From Anaerolineaceae bacterium (GTDB lineage: Bacteria; Chloroflexota; Anaerolineae; Aggregatilineales; Phototrophicaceae), in the NCBI GenBank assembly GCA_016124855.1, contig WGMX01000018.1, positions 1 to 64,000 of the forward strand: DNA of 64,000 bases, read 5' to 3'. Below are positions 35,904-45,456 of this stretch, piece after piece. Positions within the stretch are counted from its first letter, which is position 1. Every line of letters starts with the position of its first letter. Under the pieces are notes generated by a model. That model was given only the letters and a program-made list of their open reading frames with translations. It had not been told where the DNA came from and searched no databases. The position numbers were made by a program, and so were the translations under genes.

Positions 35904-36569
35904 GTGCTAACGGTAAAAGCGACACCTTATGATTTCACGTTCGATCCAACAAATACGGCACTGGTCATCATTGACATGCAGCGTGATTTTTTGGAACCTG
36001 GTGGCTTTGGCGAACTATTGGGTAATGATGTGTCGCAGCTTCGTACGGCAATTGCGCCACTTCAAACCGTACTCAACACGGTTCGTGCTAAACAGATGAT
36101 GGTCATTCACACCCGTGAGGGCCATCGTCCCGATCTAGCTGATTTGCCCGAAGCCAAACGCACCCGTGGCAACTTAAGCTGTGGCATTGGCGACGCAGGG
36201 CCGATGGGGCGCATTTTAATTCGTGGTGAAGCAGGACACGAAATTATCGACGAACTCAAACCTATTGCCGGTGAACCGATCATCGACAAACCCGGCAAAG
36301 GCAGCTTTCACGCGACTGATCTGGAATCGATTCTCAAAAATCACAACATAAAGCAGTTGATTGTGACCGGTGTAACAACCGAGGTTTGTGTACATACTAC
36401 TGTGCGGGAAGCAAATGATCGCGGTTATGAGTGCCTCGTCCTTTCAGATTGTGTGGCCTCGTATTTTCCAGAATTTCAAGCGGTCGGTTTGAAGATGATC
36501 GCTGCACAAGGGGGAATATTCGGCTGGGTTGCACCTTCGTCTGCCTTGCTGGAGGCATTGTCGATTTAA
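35904..36569 (+). CDS. Isochorismatase-family cysteine hydrolase (biuret hydrolase-like) 1
   Basis: The start is GTG 35904, with GAGGA 5 nt upstream; a longer frame from 35856 would overlap the preceding gene. Catalytic triad positions are visible: Asp24 (VIIDMQRDFLEPGG), Lys129 (IDKPGKGSFHATDL) and Cys162 (VTGVTTEVCVHTT). The family includes biuret hydrolase, RutB and N-carbamoylsarcosine amidase, which release ammonia from ureido groups. HTREGHRPDLADLP and QGGIFGWV are close to biuret-hydrolase-type members. About 222 residues, the usual size. It is paralogous to the next gene, from which it differs in the lid region. Confidence 0.88.
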   Translation: MLTVKATPYDFTFDPTNTALVIIDMQRDFLEPGGFGELLGNDVSQLRTAIAPLQTVLNTVRAKQMMVIHTREGHRPDLADLPEAKRTRGNLSCGIGDAGPMGRILIRGEAGHEIIDELKPIAGEPIIDKPGKGSFHATDLESILKNHNIKQLIVTGVTTEVCVHTTVREANDRGYECLVLSDCVASYFPEFQAVGLKMIAAQGGIFGWVAPSSALLEALSI

Positions 36570-36759
36570 ACAACCTTTCTTGTACTTTCTGCACAGTCGG
36601 ATTACCGCTTGTATTGAATGCACAAATTTATCCAATAAATCTGCAAGTCTTTCAATATAGGTTTTGGTTTTCGGCATTTCCATAATCTGCCCAATTACTG
36701 TCTATTACGAAAATAACTATCGTATTGATAGTTTACTGCCATTTCGTTTGGAGATGCCT

Positions 36760-37458
36760 ATGGGTACAACCGCGTCGATGTCTGGTAGAGTGCGGGTTGA
36801 GGCCGACCCTTATACGTATGCTTTCGACCCTGAACATACTGCCGTTGTAATCATAGATATGCAGGCGGATTTCTGCGGCAAGGGCGGTTATGTTGACAAA
36901 ATGGGTTATGACATTTCGCTGACGGCCTGTGCCATTGAACCGATTAAGCGGGTGCTGGTAAAAGCACGCGAAATTGGCATGACGGTCATCCATACCCGCG
37001 AAGGTCACCGCCCTGATCTGTCGGACTGTCCACCGAATAAGCTGTGGCGGAGCAAACAAATCGGCGCAGGAATTGGTGATCTCGGCCCACTCGGACGGAT
37101 TCTTGTACGTGGCGAGGCCGGTTGGGACATTATCCCCGAACTTTATCCCATAGATGGCGAAGTGATTATTGATAAGCCCGGTAAAGGCAGCTTTTACGCG
37201 ACTGACCTCGACTTAGTCCTGCATCGTAAGGGCATTACCCACCTGATTTTGACAGGCATCACCACTGACGTATGCGTCCATACCACCATGCGCGATGCCA
37301 ATGACCGTGGTTACGAGTGTCTGTTGCTGGAAGATTGCACAGGCGCAACAGATGTCGGGAATTACGCCAGTGCTATCAAGATGGTCAAGATGCAAGGTGG
37401 CGTATTCGGGACAGTTTCACACTCCGAAAAGCTCATTGAGTCACTCAATCAAATATAA
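36760..37458 (+). CDS. Isochorismatase-family cysteine hydrolase (biuret hydrolase-like) 2
   Basis: The start is set at ATG 36760 (MGTTASMSGR), 6 nt after GGAG; upstream in-frame starts lack a site. The triad is Asp33 (VIIDMQADFCGKGGY), Lys139 (IDKPGKGSFYATDL) and Cys172 (LTGITTDVCVHTT), and the C-terminal MVKMQGGVFGTV carries the Gln found in biuret-hydrolase-like enzymes. 233 residues. It is clearly related to the previous hydrolase, so the cluster has two enzymes for similar amide bonds in sequence or for two substrates. The importer ATPase begins 24 bp downstream. Confidence 0.88.
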   Translation: MGTTASMSGRVRVEADPYTYAFDPEHTAVVIIDMQADFCGKGGYVDKMGYDISLTACAIEPIKRVLVKAREIGMTVIHTREGHRPDLSDCPPNKLWRSKQIGAGIGDLGPLGRILVRGEAGWDIIPELYPIDGEVIIDKPGKGSFYATDLDLVLHRKGITHLILTGITTDVCVHTTMRDANDRGYECLLLEDCTGATDVGNYASAIKMVKMQGGVFGTVSHSEKLIESLNQI

Positions 37459-37482
37459 CAGTAACGATTGGAGCAACGACGT

Positions 37483-39009
37483 ATGGCAGAATTCATCGAG
37501 CTGGAAGGCATTAGTAAAACCTTTCCCGGCCTAAAAGCTAATGAAGATGTCAACCTCAAGATAAAAAAGGCTCAGGTTCACGCCCTATTGGGAGAAAATG
37601 GCGCGGGCAAAAGTACGCTTATGAAAGTGCTTTATGGTTCATATCGGGCTGACTCCGGCACAATTAAAGTCGATGGTCAGGCGGTCACGATCAACAGTCC
37701 TGCTGATGCGCGTGCCGTCGGCATCGGCATGGTGTTTCAAAGTTTCATGTTGATACCAGCTTTTACCGTCACAGAAAATATTGCACTTAGTCTCAAGGAA
37801 TTAGGGCTGGTTATTGACAAAAAGGAAATTGAAAAAGGCATCCGGGAGATATCTGACAAATATAACTTTGATGTCGATCCAAATGCTTACGTATGGCAGC
37901 TCTCGCTTGGAACTCAACAAAAAGTCGAAATTATCAAACTGGTGATGGGCGGCGCTAGGTTGTTAATTTTTGATGAACCCACCAGCGTCCTTGCACCGCA
38001 TGAAGCCGAAGGTTTATTCAAGATTTTTGACGGTCTGCGCGCTAATGGTTACTCGATCATCTTTATTTCGCATAAACTCAATGAAGTCTTGGCCTGTTCC
38101 GACGAAATTACTGTTCTGCGCCGTGGAAAAGTCGTAGGAACCATCTCACGCGCTGAAGCTAATGAAGAAGTTTTAGTATCGATGATTATTGGGGCAAAGA
38201 TGGCAAGCAGTCGCGAATATGCCCGCAAGCCCTTAGCGCTTGACCGCAAACCGATACTCCAACTCAAAGACATTGTGGCTAACAATGACCGCGAACGCAT
38301 AGCCCTCGACAACATGAACCTGACAATTTATGCCGGTGAAATTTTGGGTATCGCCGGTGTATCTGGTAACGGACAGAAAGAACTTGGAGAGGTTATTCAG
38401 CGGCTTCGCCTAATTAAATCCGGTTCCATCCATTTTGACGGGCAAGAAATCACCCAGTTAAGCGTGTCCAGAGTCAAGCAAGCAGGCATTGCTTGCATTC
38501 CCGAAGATCCACTGCGGCAGGGAGCAGTCGGAACGATGACTGTTGAGGAAAATCTCGCGCTGGGCGACGAGAGTTCCAAGGATTGGCTGCCGATGAATTG
38601 GGAAACTGCCCGCGCAAAAGCCAGCTACATTACTGACCACTTCCATCTCAAAATGCCTCGCTTAAATGTACCGATACAGGCTTTATCTGGCGGTAACGTT
38701 CAGCGGATTGTGTTTGCGCGCGAGATGGCCGCAAATGCCAAACTGCTGCTGGCTTACTATCCCACACGTGGAACAGACATTAATGCGGCGGAAATTATCC
38801 GTACGGTACTGCTCAATTATCGGAACGCTGGCGGAACCATATTATTGGTTTCGGAGGACTTAACTGAACTTCTGTCTATTAGTGACCGATTAATTGTGAT
38901 GTATCACGGTCGCAACGTCGGTGAATGCCAGCCCGAAAACGCTGACATTAACGAAATCGGCCATTTAATGACAGATGGCAAATATGCGGCTCATGGACAG
39001 GTAGCATAA
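37483..39009 (+). CDS. BMP-type ABC importer, double ATP-binding subunit
   Basis: The start is ATG 37483 (MAEFIELEGISKTF) after GGAGCAACG. Two fused ABC domains of the sugar/nucleoside class: domain 1 has Walker A GENGAGKST, a Q-loop with VFQSFMLIPAFTVTENI, LSLGTQQKVEI as signature and LLIFDEPTSVL; domain 2 has a degenerate Walker A (GVSGNGQKEL), LSGGNVQRIVFAREM and LLAYYPTRGTD. A degenerate second site is normal in this class. About 508 residues. It works with two permeases and a BMP-family binding protein downstream. The adjacent hydrolases suggest import of a ureide or purine-breakdown compound rather than a nucleoside. Confidence 0.93.
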   Translation: MAEFIELEGISKTFPGLKANEDVNLKIKKAQVHALLGENGAGKSTLMKVLYGSYRADSGTIKVDGQAVTINSPADARAVGIGMVFQSFMLIPAFTVTENIALSLKELGLVIDKKEIEKGIREISDKYNFDVDPNAYVWQLSLGTQQKVEIIKLVMGGARLLIFDEPTSVLAPHEAEGLFKIFDGLRANGYSIIFISHKLNEVLACSDEITVLRRGKVVGTISRAEANEEVLVSMIIGAKMASSREYARKPLALDRKPILQLKDIVANNDRERIALDNMNLTIYAGEILGIAGVSGNGQKELGEVIQRLRLIKSGSIHFDGQEITQLSVSRVKQAGIACIPEDPLRQGAVGTMTVEENLALGDESSKDWLPMNWETARAKASYITDHFHLKMPRLNVPIQALSGGNVQRIVFAREMAANAKLLLAYYPTRGTDINAAEIIRTVLLNYRNAGGTILLVSEDLTELLSISDRLIVMYHGRNVGECQPENADINEIGHLMTDGKYAAHGQVA

Positions 39010-39022
39010 AGGGGGCAAAGGT

Positions 39023-40141
39023 ATGGCAATCGTAAATGCGGAAGATACTTCTATACCACAACCGGCGGAGATAACCGTACTGCCGATAGCACTGCCTGAA
39101 AAAACGGGGATTCCGAAATGGGCGAGAGGCATCGGTGCATTCCTGCTGTCAATCTTAATGGCAATGGTCGTGTTTGGAGCTATTTTACTGCTGCTGGGCA
39201 AGAATCCGGTTGATGTTTATACCAGTATATTGAAGGGGACACTCGGCAGTACATACGGTTTGAGCGAAATCGTCGTCAAGATGATACCGTTCATTCTATG
39301 TGCGTTAGCTGTCGCTATTCCCGCACAACTCGGGCTCATCACCGTTGGTGGGGAAGGCCAGATATATATTGGCGCAATCTTCGCGGGCTTTGTCGCGCTC
39401 CAATTAGGTGATTCCGTATCTACGCCCATCCTCATTCCACTGCTTGTAATCGCAGGTATGCTCGGTGGTGCGTTGTGGGGCGGCCTGTGCGGCGTGCTGC
39501 GAGCCTATTTGAACCTGAATGAAACGATTTCGTCGCTGCTGCTCACCTACATTGCCAGCTTAACGATGGACTTTTTGGTGAGTGGACCGCTCAAAGATCA
39601 TTCACGAATGGCACAAGGGCAAGCCTACAGCCCCAATTTCCCTGCCAATGCTATGCTACCCACCTTCTTTGATACCCGAATTAGTTTAGGCATAGTTTTC
39701 GCACTAGCGGGTGTCGTCTTCTATTTCTGGTTGTTTAAATATACGCGCTGGGGCTACAAGATGCGGGTGGTGGGTGGAAATCCTGAAGCAGCCATTCGCA
39801 GTGGCATCAAAATTGGTCGTTACATTGTGATCGCGATGATGCTTGGAGGCGCATTCGCTGGTCTTAGCGGCATGATTGAGGTCATCGCAATTCAGGGGCG
39901 CTTACGTGGTGGAATATCGAATGGCTATGGCTACGTGGGATTTTTAGTGGCTTGGCTAGCAGCGCAGCGACCGGGTGGGATTGTATTCATGGCGGCGCTA
40001 CTCGGACTGATTTCATTTGGCGGGGATACATTGCAGTTTGCCAACAACCTTCCGGCATCGACTGTGAATATCTTGATGGCTCTCATCCTGTTTTTTGTCT
40101 TACGCAATCAAGGGCTTCGCGCCCGGCAGGAGAAATCGTAG
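39023..40141 (+). CDS. BMP-type ABC importer permease 1
   Basis: 372 residues with about nine membrane segments after a 35-residue cytoplasmic N-terminus. GLITVGGEGQIYIGAIFAGFVAL and LNLNETISSLLLTYIA match the BPD_transp_2 family (YufP/NupB-like). The motif GGNPEAAIRSGI (EAA-like loop) for ATPase contact lies at about 250. It starts 13 bp after the ATPase and its stop abuts the start of permease 2. Confidence 0.92.
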   Translation: MAIVNAEDTSIPQPAEITVLPIALPEKTGIPKWARGIGAFLLSILMAMVVFGAILLLLGKNPVDVYTSILKGTLGSTYGLSEIVVKMIPFILCALAVAIPAQLGLITVGGEGQIYIGAIFAGFVALQLGDSVSTPILIPLLVIAGMLGGALWGGLCGVLRAYLNLNETISSLLLTYIASLTMDFLVSGPLKDHSRMAQGQAYSPNFPANAMLPTFFDTRISLGIVFALAGVVFYFWLFKYTRWGYKMRVVGGNPEAAIRSGIKIGRYIVIAMMLGGAFAGLSGMIEVIAIQGRLRGGISNGYGYVGFLVAWLAAQRPGGIVFMAALLGLISFGGDTLQFANNLPASTVNILMALILFFVLRNQGLRARQEKS

Positions 40142-41062
40142 ATGGATCCAATACTTTTTATCCAATTGATCCTGACGGGTTCGATTCGTTCCGGAACTTC
40201 CGTTTTGTATGCTGTGCTGGGCGAAACTGTCAGCGAAAAAGTAGGCGTGGTCAATCTTGGTACCGAAGGTTGCATGCTCATGGGAGCGTGCGCCGGATTT
40301 ATTATTACCTATCAGACCGGCAATCCTTGGTTGGGTGTTTTGGTCGCCGGATTGGCAGGTGGTTTGCTCAGTTTGGCCCATGCCTATTTGGTGATTAGCT
40401 GTGGTGCGAACCAGCTTGCCAGCGGACTTGCAATGCTTTTTCTAGGATTGGGACTGACCGCACTTCTCGGGCGCGACTATGTAAAAGTCAGTATAGAGGG
40501 ATTTAATCCAATTCCGATACCATTTCTCTCCACGATTCCGTTCATCGGAAAAATCCTTTTCAACCACGATATTATGACCTACGTGGGCTTCTTAATCGGG
40601 CCCGCGTTATGGTTCTTGATGTACCGCACCCGATGGGGGCTTTCAATACGAGCCGTCGGTGAAAGCCGTGCCGTTGCCTTTTCGACGGGGCGCAATCCAG
40701 TACGTATTGCGTATATGGGGGTGTTCATCGGTGGAATTCTTGCCGGACTGGGAGGCGCGCAATTGTCTATTGCGTTTACGCACTTCTGGGTCGAAAACAT
40801 GACACAAGGTGCAGGCTTCATCGCAGTCGCATTGGTTATCTTTGCTATGTGGCATCCTATCCGCGCCATCGCCGGTGCTTTACTCTATGGCGGCGCTTAT
40901 TCACTTCAACTTACCCTTCAAACGATGGGGGTCGGCATCCCGCCTGCCCTACTCCAGATGGTGCCCTACGTCCTCACGCTAATTGTTCTGTTGGCATGGA
41001 GTAAGGCTAGCAAACGAGCCATGCCTGCGGAGCTGGGAAAGGCTTTTGGAGCGCAAACTTAA
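40142..41062 (+). CDS. BMP-type ABC importer permease 2
   Basis: 306 residues with about eight to nine membrane segments. SEKVGVVNLGTEGCMLMGAC near the N-terminus and the cytoplasmic loop GESRAVAFSTGRNPVRIAYMG are typical of the second permease (YufQ/NupC-like). The ATG follows the stop of permease 1 directly. It forms the translocation pore with permease 1. Confidence 0.92.
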   Translation: MDPILFIQLILTGSIRSGTSVLYAVLGETVSEKVGVVNLGTEGCMLMGACAGFIITYQTGNPWLGVLVAGLAGGLLSLAHAYLVISCGANQLASGLAMLFLGLGLTALLGRDYVKVSIEGFNPIPIPFLSTIPFIGKILFNHDIMTYVGFLIGPALWFLMYRTRWGLSIRAVGESRAVAFSTGRNPVRIAYMGVFIGGILAGLGGAQLSIAFTHFWVENMTQGAGFIAVALVIFAMWHPIRAIAGALLYGGAYSLQLTLQTMGVGIPPALLQMVPYVLTLIVLLAWSKASKRAMPAELGKAFGAQT

Positions 41063-41160
41063 GCGCAGCGAGCAGCAAGACTGATTTCTCAGAGTGATTT
41101 GTAGCAATACATTCACTCGACTCTTTATCACGGTTTCTCTATGAAAGGATATGATGTTCT

Positions 41161-42369
41161 ATGTTCCGCCCTTTTAAACGCGCAAAGTTTTTCCTGAGTA
41201 GTTGTCTTATTTTGTCATTTGCAATGCTCACGCTTGCGCCTATGGTCGCTGCTCAGGACGCGACTGCAGAAGCCACGATGGCAGCGGATAGTCTTCCTGC
41301 CGAGTGTGGCAACACGCCCGGTACAATCCGTGATTTAGCAGCCCAAATTAAAGCTGACCCGACAAAATCGGTCAAAATTGGATTTCTATTTGTTGGTCCT
41401 GTAGACGACTTCGGCTATAACTACGCCGCGAATCAAGGTCGTTTGTGCCTCGAAGCGGTTTATCCCGGCAGCACCGTTTATGCCGAAAATGTCCCCGAAA
41501 GTGCCGAGGCTGAACGCGTCATGGAGAATATGATTCAGGCTCAAGGTGTTTCCATTATTTTCCCGACCAGCTACGGCCATTATGATCCGGCAACACAGGT
41601 CGCCAAGAAATATCCGAACGTCACATTCTTCCATATGGGTGGGCCGGCTGAAGTTCCGCCGAACCTCGGCACTTTCTTTGGTGACATCTGGCAAATGGTC
41701 TATGTCTCTGGGTTTACAGCAGGAAAGATGACCAAAACAGGGAAACTAGGCTATATAGTTGCATTCCCGATTTCGCAAACACTGCTCAATGTCAACGCTT
41801 TTGAACTCGGCGCAAAGGCTGCCAACCCGAACGCAACGACTACAGTCGTGTTTACAGGCAGTTGGTGCGATCCCGCAAAGCTTTCGGCAGCGTCCAATAA
41901 CCTTGTAGATCAAGGTATTGATGTACTGACCATGCATCAAGACTGCCCGAAACCAGTCATTGAAGTGGCTGATCGTCGCGGGGTATATGTCGTTGGATAT
42001 CATGCGGATGGCAGTAGTGTTGCCCCGAAGGCGTGGCTTACAGGCTCCATGTGGGTTTGGGGGCCGACCATGCTGATGCTGACAGATCAGGCCATTAATG
42101 GCAAATATACACCGTCGGTGTTGTTCTACGGCCCCAAGGAAGGCATAGTTGATCTAGCTCCGTTCGGAACTGAAGTTCCACAAGATGTACAGGATGCGAC
42201 GCTGGCACTCAAAGCACAGGTCATTTCTGGAGAAGTATTCCCCTTCACCGGCCCGGTAAAAAATCAGAATGGTGATGTTGTGATCGCTGATGGTGAAAAA
42301 CCTGATGAAGCAACACTTCAATCTATGGATTATCTAGTTGAAGGCGTAGTTGGAACACTGCCTCAATAA
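41161..42369 (+). CDS. BMP-family substrate-binding protein
   Basis: 402 residues with a Sec signal peptide (LSFAMLTLAPMVAAQ) and a short Ala/Thr linker, then the BMP fold: VKIGFLFVGPVDDFGYNYAANQGR, IIFPTSYGHYDPATQVAKKYPNVTFFHMGG and GKLGYIVAFPISQTLLNVNAFELGAKAANP. TGSWCDPAKLSAASNNLVDQGIDVLTMHQDCP and VVGYHADGSSVAPKAWLTG are typical of the urea-derivative/purine-type BMP subgroup. AAAGGA lies upstream of the ATG. It captures the substrate outside the membrane for the three preceding components. Confidence 0.93.
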   Translation: MFRPFKRAKFFLSSCLILSFAMLTLAPMVAAQDATAEATMAADSLPAECGNTPGTIRDLAAQIKADPTKSVKIGFLFVGPVDDFGYNYAANQGRLCLEAVYPGSTVYAENVPESAEAERVMENMIQAQGVSIIFPTSYGHYDPATQVAKKYPNVTFFHMGGPAEVPPNLGTFFGDIWQMVYVSGFTAGKMTKTGKLGYIVAFPISQTLLNVNAFELGAKAANPNATTTVVFTGSWCDPAKLSAASNNLVDQGIDVLTMHQDCPKPVIEVADRRGVYVVGYHADGSSVAPKAWLTGSMWVWGPTMLMLTDQAINGKYTPSVLFYGPKEGIVDLAPFGTEVPQDVQDATLALKAQVISGEVFPFTGPVKNQNGDVVIADGEKPDEATLQSMDYLVEGVVGTLPQ

Positions 42370-42390
42370 CAACTAATTGAATTGGACAAT

Positions 42391-42429
42391 ACGTGACAGT
42401 GCCGTACAGATCATATGGCACTGTCATGT
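42391..42429 (+). terminator. Hairpin after the BMP operon
   Basis: A stem of about 13 bp around TGACAGTGCC/GGCACTGTCA with a 13-nt loop lies 21 bp after the last stop. It lacks a T-run, so termination may need other factors. The remaining bases up to 42711 hold no gene; they should contain the promoter of the next gene. Confidence 0.6.
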
Positions 42430-42711
42430 TCAAGAAACTTCGACTCTTTCGTCAATTCCCCTTATCGAGATTCGCTCTTCACGCGCTGCTTGAAATCTCC
42501 AAAACATTACTGCTCCATTTTGCCAGTCAAAGAGCGCAACTTTTTTTCTCAGATTGATTAAAAACGCTAGTCTCGACGTGGCTAAATAATCGGTATGAGT
42601 TAAACTGAGATTGTGATCCTTTTTCGCTCTAATGGGTTTTGTAAATTATTTGAACTGAGGGAGGTGACACCCGGAACCTAACCCGTACTTATTATTGATG
42701 GAGCAATTAAT

Positions 42712-43683
42712 ATGCGCTTTTTGAGGACGTTTATACTGATTGTACTTTTTGGGGGAATGGTTGTTGCTGTAGTCCACGCCCAAGATAACGTAGGCGTAGG
42801 TAAAAAGCTAACGATTGGTTTTTCGCAAGTTGGTTCGGAAAGCGATTGGCGTACAGAATTTACGCGGGTAATCAAAGCTGAGGCACAAGAGCGTGGCATT
42901 AATCTACTGTTCCTAAACGCAGAAAATAGTCAAAAAAACCAAATAAACGCGATCCGTTACTTTATTGCTCAACATGTAGATGCCATTATTCTTGCCCCAG
43001 TCATTGAAACTGGTTGGGATCAAATACTTCATGAAGCTAAAGACGCCGGCATTCCGGTGGTCATTATAGATCGTAACGTAACGGCTGATGAATCGCTATA
43101 TTTGACCCGTGTATCTTCAGATTTCGTCTATGAAGGGCGTTTAGCCGCCGCATGGCTTGCCCAAGCAACAGCGGGCAGGAAATGTGAGATTGTAGAATTA
43201 GAAGGAACGGTTGGTTCTAGTGCTGCGCGTGATCGTCAAATTGGGTTTAATGATGTCATTAAGTATTTTCCAGATATGCAGGTCATTGTTTCGCAGTCGG
43301 GGGATTTTATAAGGGAGAACGGTAAAAAAATTATGGAAAGCATCCTTAAAACTGAAAATCCATCCGACATTTGCGCGGTTTGGGCCCATAACGACGATAT
43401 GGCGATTGGCGCCATTCAGGCGATTAAGGATGCTGGAATGAAGCCCGGCAAAGATATTCTGATTGTTTCCGTTGATGCCATTCCCGATATTTTCAAAGCC
43501 ATGGCTGATGGTGAGGCGAATGCAACCATTGAACTTAGTCCTTATTTAGGCGGGCCGGCATTTGACGCCATCATATCATATTTACAAGGACACGAGATAC
43601 CTAAATGGATTCCAGTTACGGGGAAAATCTATTTTCCTGATACCGCGGCAGCAGAATATGCAAAGCGCAAACAACAATCTTAA
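42712..43683 (+). CDS. Sugar ABC substrate-binding protein (YtfQ-like), orphan copy
   Basis: 323 residues with a signal peptide (FILIVLFGGMVVAVVHAQ) and a periplasmic-binding-protein type 1 fold: LTIGFSQVGSESDWRTEF, DAIILAPVIETGWDQIL, VVIIDRNV and VWAHNDDMAIGAIQAIKDAG. SQVGSESDWR and the EGRLAAAWLA segment match galactofuranose-type YtfQ proteins. GGAG lies about 8 nt before the ATG. It has no transporter genes directly after it but is strongly similar to the binding protein at 46035, so it may feed the same importer with a different sugar. Confidence 0.9.
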   Translation: MRFLRTFILIVLFGGMVVAVVHAQDNVGVGKKLTIGFSQVGSESDWRTEFTRVIKAEAQERGINLLFLNAENSQKNQINAIRYFIAQHVDAIILAPVIETGWDQILHEAKDAGIPVVIIDRNVTADESLYLTRVSSDFVYEGRLAAAWLAQATAGRKCEIVELEGTVGSSAARDRQIGFNDVIKYFPDMQVIVSQSGDFIRENGKKIMESILKTENPSDICAVWAHNDDMAIGAIQAIKDAGMKPGKDILIVSVDAIPDIFKAMADGEANATIELSPYLGGPAFDAIISYLQGHEIPKWIPVTGKIYFPDTAAAEYAKRKQQS

Positions 43684-43810
43684 GACGATTCCTAGCCTTG
43701 CTGCTAAACCATTGGGGCATAATTCTGTTACTTATCCCGGTTCATTTATTCGACTTATTTTCTAAAATAGAACATTGAGCACTGCCTAATACGATAGATG
43801 AGGAAGTTCT

Positions 43811-44833
43811 GTGCCAAAGTCCAAAGCTACGCGTCCTACATTATTGGATGTTGCTGAAATGTCCGGCGTCTCGTACCAGACTGTATCACGAGTAATTAAT
43901 AACCACCCTTATGTATCGGATGACGCACGACAACGAGTCGAAGTTGCGATAGAAGCATTAGGCTACCGCCCCAATAAGGTAGCAACTAAATTACGGTCAA
44001 AGTCATCCAAGACAATCGCCATTATCCTCTTTGGGAGCTGGTTTCATGGGCCGGTTCAAATTGCGCTTAATGTTGAAATGGCAGCGCGAACAAACGGCTA
44101 TGATGTCATCTTGATGAATGTGACCGACACTCAGGTTCAGGTGGTCAAAGCCCTTCAACATGTTAACGGTTGGGATATTGAAGGACTCATCATGATCATT
44201 CCTGCCCAAAGTGTCCCTATGGAAGAAATACGTTCCATATGTGGTGATATTCCGATTGTTCATATTGATTCGCATACTTCGACTGAAGTCCCATCGGTAG
44301 CACTAGATGAGGCTTATGGAACAGAACAAGTGATTGAACATTTGATTTCGCTAGGGCACACGCAGTTCTGTGAAATTAGCGGCCCACTTAATTGGGTTAG
44401 CGCTCAAATTCGGCACGAGACATGTATCCAAGTTTTTAGAAAACACGGCCTCGAATTACCTATACACGTCGAAGGCAATTGGACAACGCCGGGGGGATAT
44501 CAGGCGATGCGACGGTTATTAGATGCCAAGCATCCATTTACGGCGGTGATTTCGGCTAATGATAATATGGCCTTTGGCGCAATGAGAGCTTTAGAGCAGC
44601 ACGGATTAAGTGTACCTAAGGATATCTCTCTGGTTGGATTTGATGACATTCCCGAAGCGGCTTACCTGTCTCCACCACTTACTACAGTCCGGCATAATTA
44701 CATTCAGCTTGGTATCGTGGGTTTTGAGTATTTGCTCCAGCTAATTGATGAACACGATGCTCCTATCCGGCAGCGGCTTATCACTCCCCGTTTGATTATT
44801 CGCGAAAGCACAATGCCAGTCTCCAAGTCCTAG
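43811..44833 (+). CDS. LacI-family transcriptional regulator
   Basis: 340 residues from a GTG at 43811 with AGGAAG upstream. The N-terminal HTH and hinge are canonical (TLLDVAEMSGVSYQTVSRVINN, then YRPNKVATKLRSKSSKTIAI), followed by a sugar-binding effector domain (ISANDNMAFGAMRALEQHGL, VGFDDIPEAAYLSPPLTTVR). It lies between two YtfQ-like binding-protein genes and upstream of the importer. The palindromic operator at 45601 is its likely target, and the transported sugar its likely inducer. Confidence 0.93.
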   Translation: MPKSKATRPTLLDVAEMSGVSYQTVSRVINNHPYVSDDARQRVEVAIEALGYRPNKVATKLRSKSSKTIAIILFGSWFHGPVQIALNVEMAARTNGYDVILMNVTDTQVQVVKALQHVNGWDIEGLIMIIPAQSVPMEEIRSICGDIPIVHIDSHTSTEVPSVALDEAYGTEQVIEHLISLGHTQFCEISGPLNWVSAQIRHETCIQVFRKHGLELPIHVEGNWTTPGGYQAMRRLLDAKHPFTAVISANDNMAFGAMRALEQHGLSVPKDISLVGFDDIPEAAYLSPPLTTVRHNYIQLGIVGFEYLLQLIDEHDAPIRQRLITPRLIIRESTMPVSKS

Positions 44834-44914
44834 AAGTTCAAACAGAAATTGATGAAGGTTAACCTCTACAAATCTCTTCGCCTTTAAAATTGATAAACCT
44901 ATTCTGCTGAAACT

Positions 44915-45066
44915 GCACAATTTGCAGTAATTCCGCCAAATTGACTGGCGGATGGCTCGGCTAACAGCGCTGAATTGACATTTTGTGTTGGCGGGACGAT
45001 CACTTAATGCCACCGAGTCGACACAGGTTCGGCGGGATTTTCGGTTACTGCCACCGCGTTGCAATT
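44915..45066. repeat. Dispersed intergenic repeat, copy A
   Basis: About 152 bp that align with 61711-61863. Twenty-two bases are identical (44967-44988 against 61764-61785), and much of the flank matches with scattered changes (for example GCGGGACG, AATGCCAC, TGCCACCGC, GCAATT). On the minus strand both copies can be read as a peptide with SVALS-RPA-TKCQFSA. Whether that is coding or chance is unclear. Confidence 0.75.
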
Positions 45067-45444
45067 GTGGCATTTGCATAGCGGAGATAAGCGGGAAAGC
45101 CGCCGAAAATACATGGACGGATACGGATTAACCACAAAGAGACAAAGAACGAAAAGAACATGTAGAGAAGCAGGTTGGATAGCATTAAGTGGTGGAGTCT
45201 AGAATTTCCATGTTCCTCTACCCTAAATCCCACATCAGCAACGTTAGCAGACGGACAATCATTGCACAAGTTCAGATTGTCCGTTATCACTCTGCTGATA
45301 GACGCTGCGCAGCGAGGGGACTTCATGCGGACAGGTCTGGGACGTGTCCCTACGAAATCAGGTGTTTAAGGAACACGGTGCTATAAAAATTACTCTCCAC
45401 GGTTTAGTGGGATGCTACCCGAGTAGAATTCCTCCCTCATTATA

Positions 45445-45456
45445 GAACAAACGTTC
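45445..45456. promoter_or_regulatory. LexA-like box (GAAC-N4-GTTC)
   Basis: GAACAAACGTTC fits the Gram-positive-type SOS box consensus. It is not close to a gene start and lies in the shared repeat block, so it may be part of the repeat instead of a working operator. Confidence 0.3.

Noticed and set aside
44741-45079. Minus-strand frame containing an SVALSDRPA-like peptide
   Set aside because: The similarity to the frame at 61574-61870 is explained by the DNA repeat; the rest of both frames differs and overlaps real genes antisense.
45445-45456. SOS-regulated gene at the GAAC-N4-GTTC box
   Set aside because: No gene starts within about 500 bp downstream except the LacI-controlled operon, and the box lies in repeat material.
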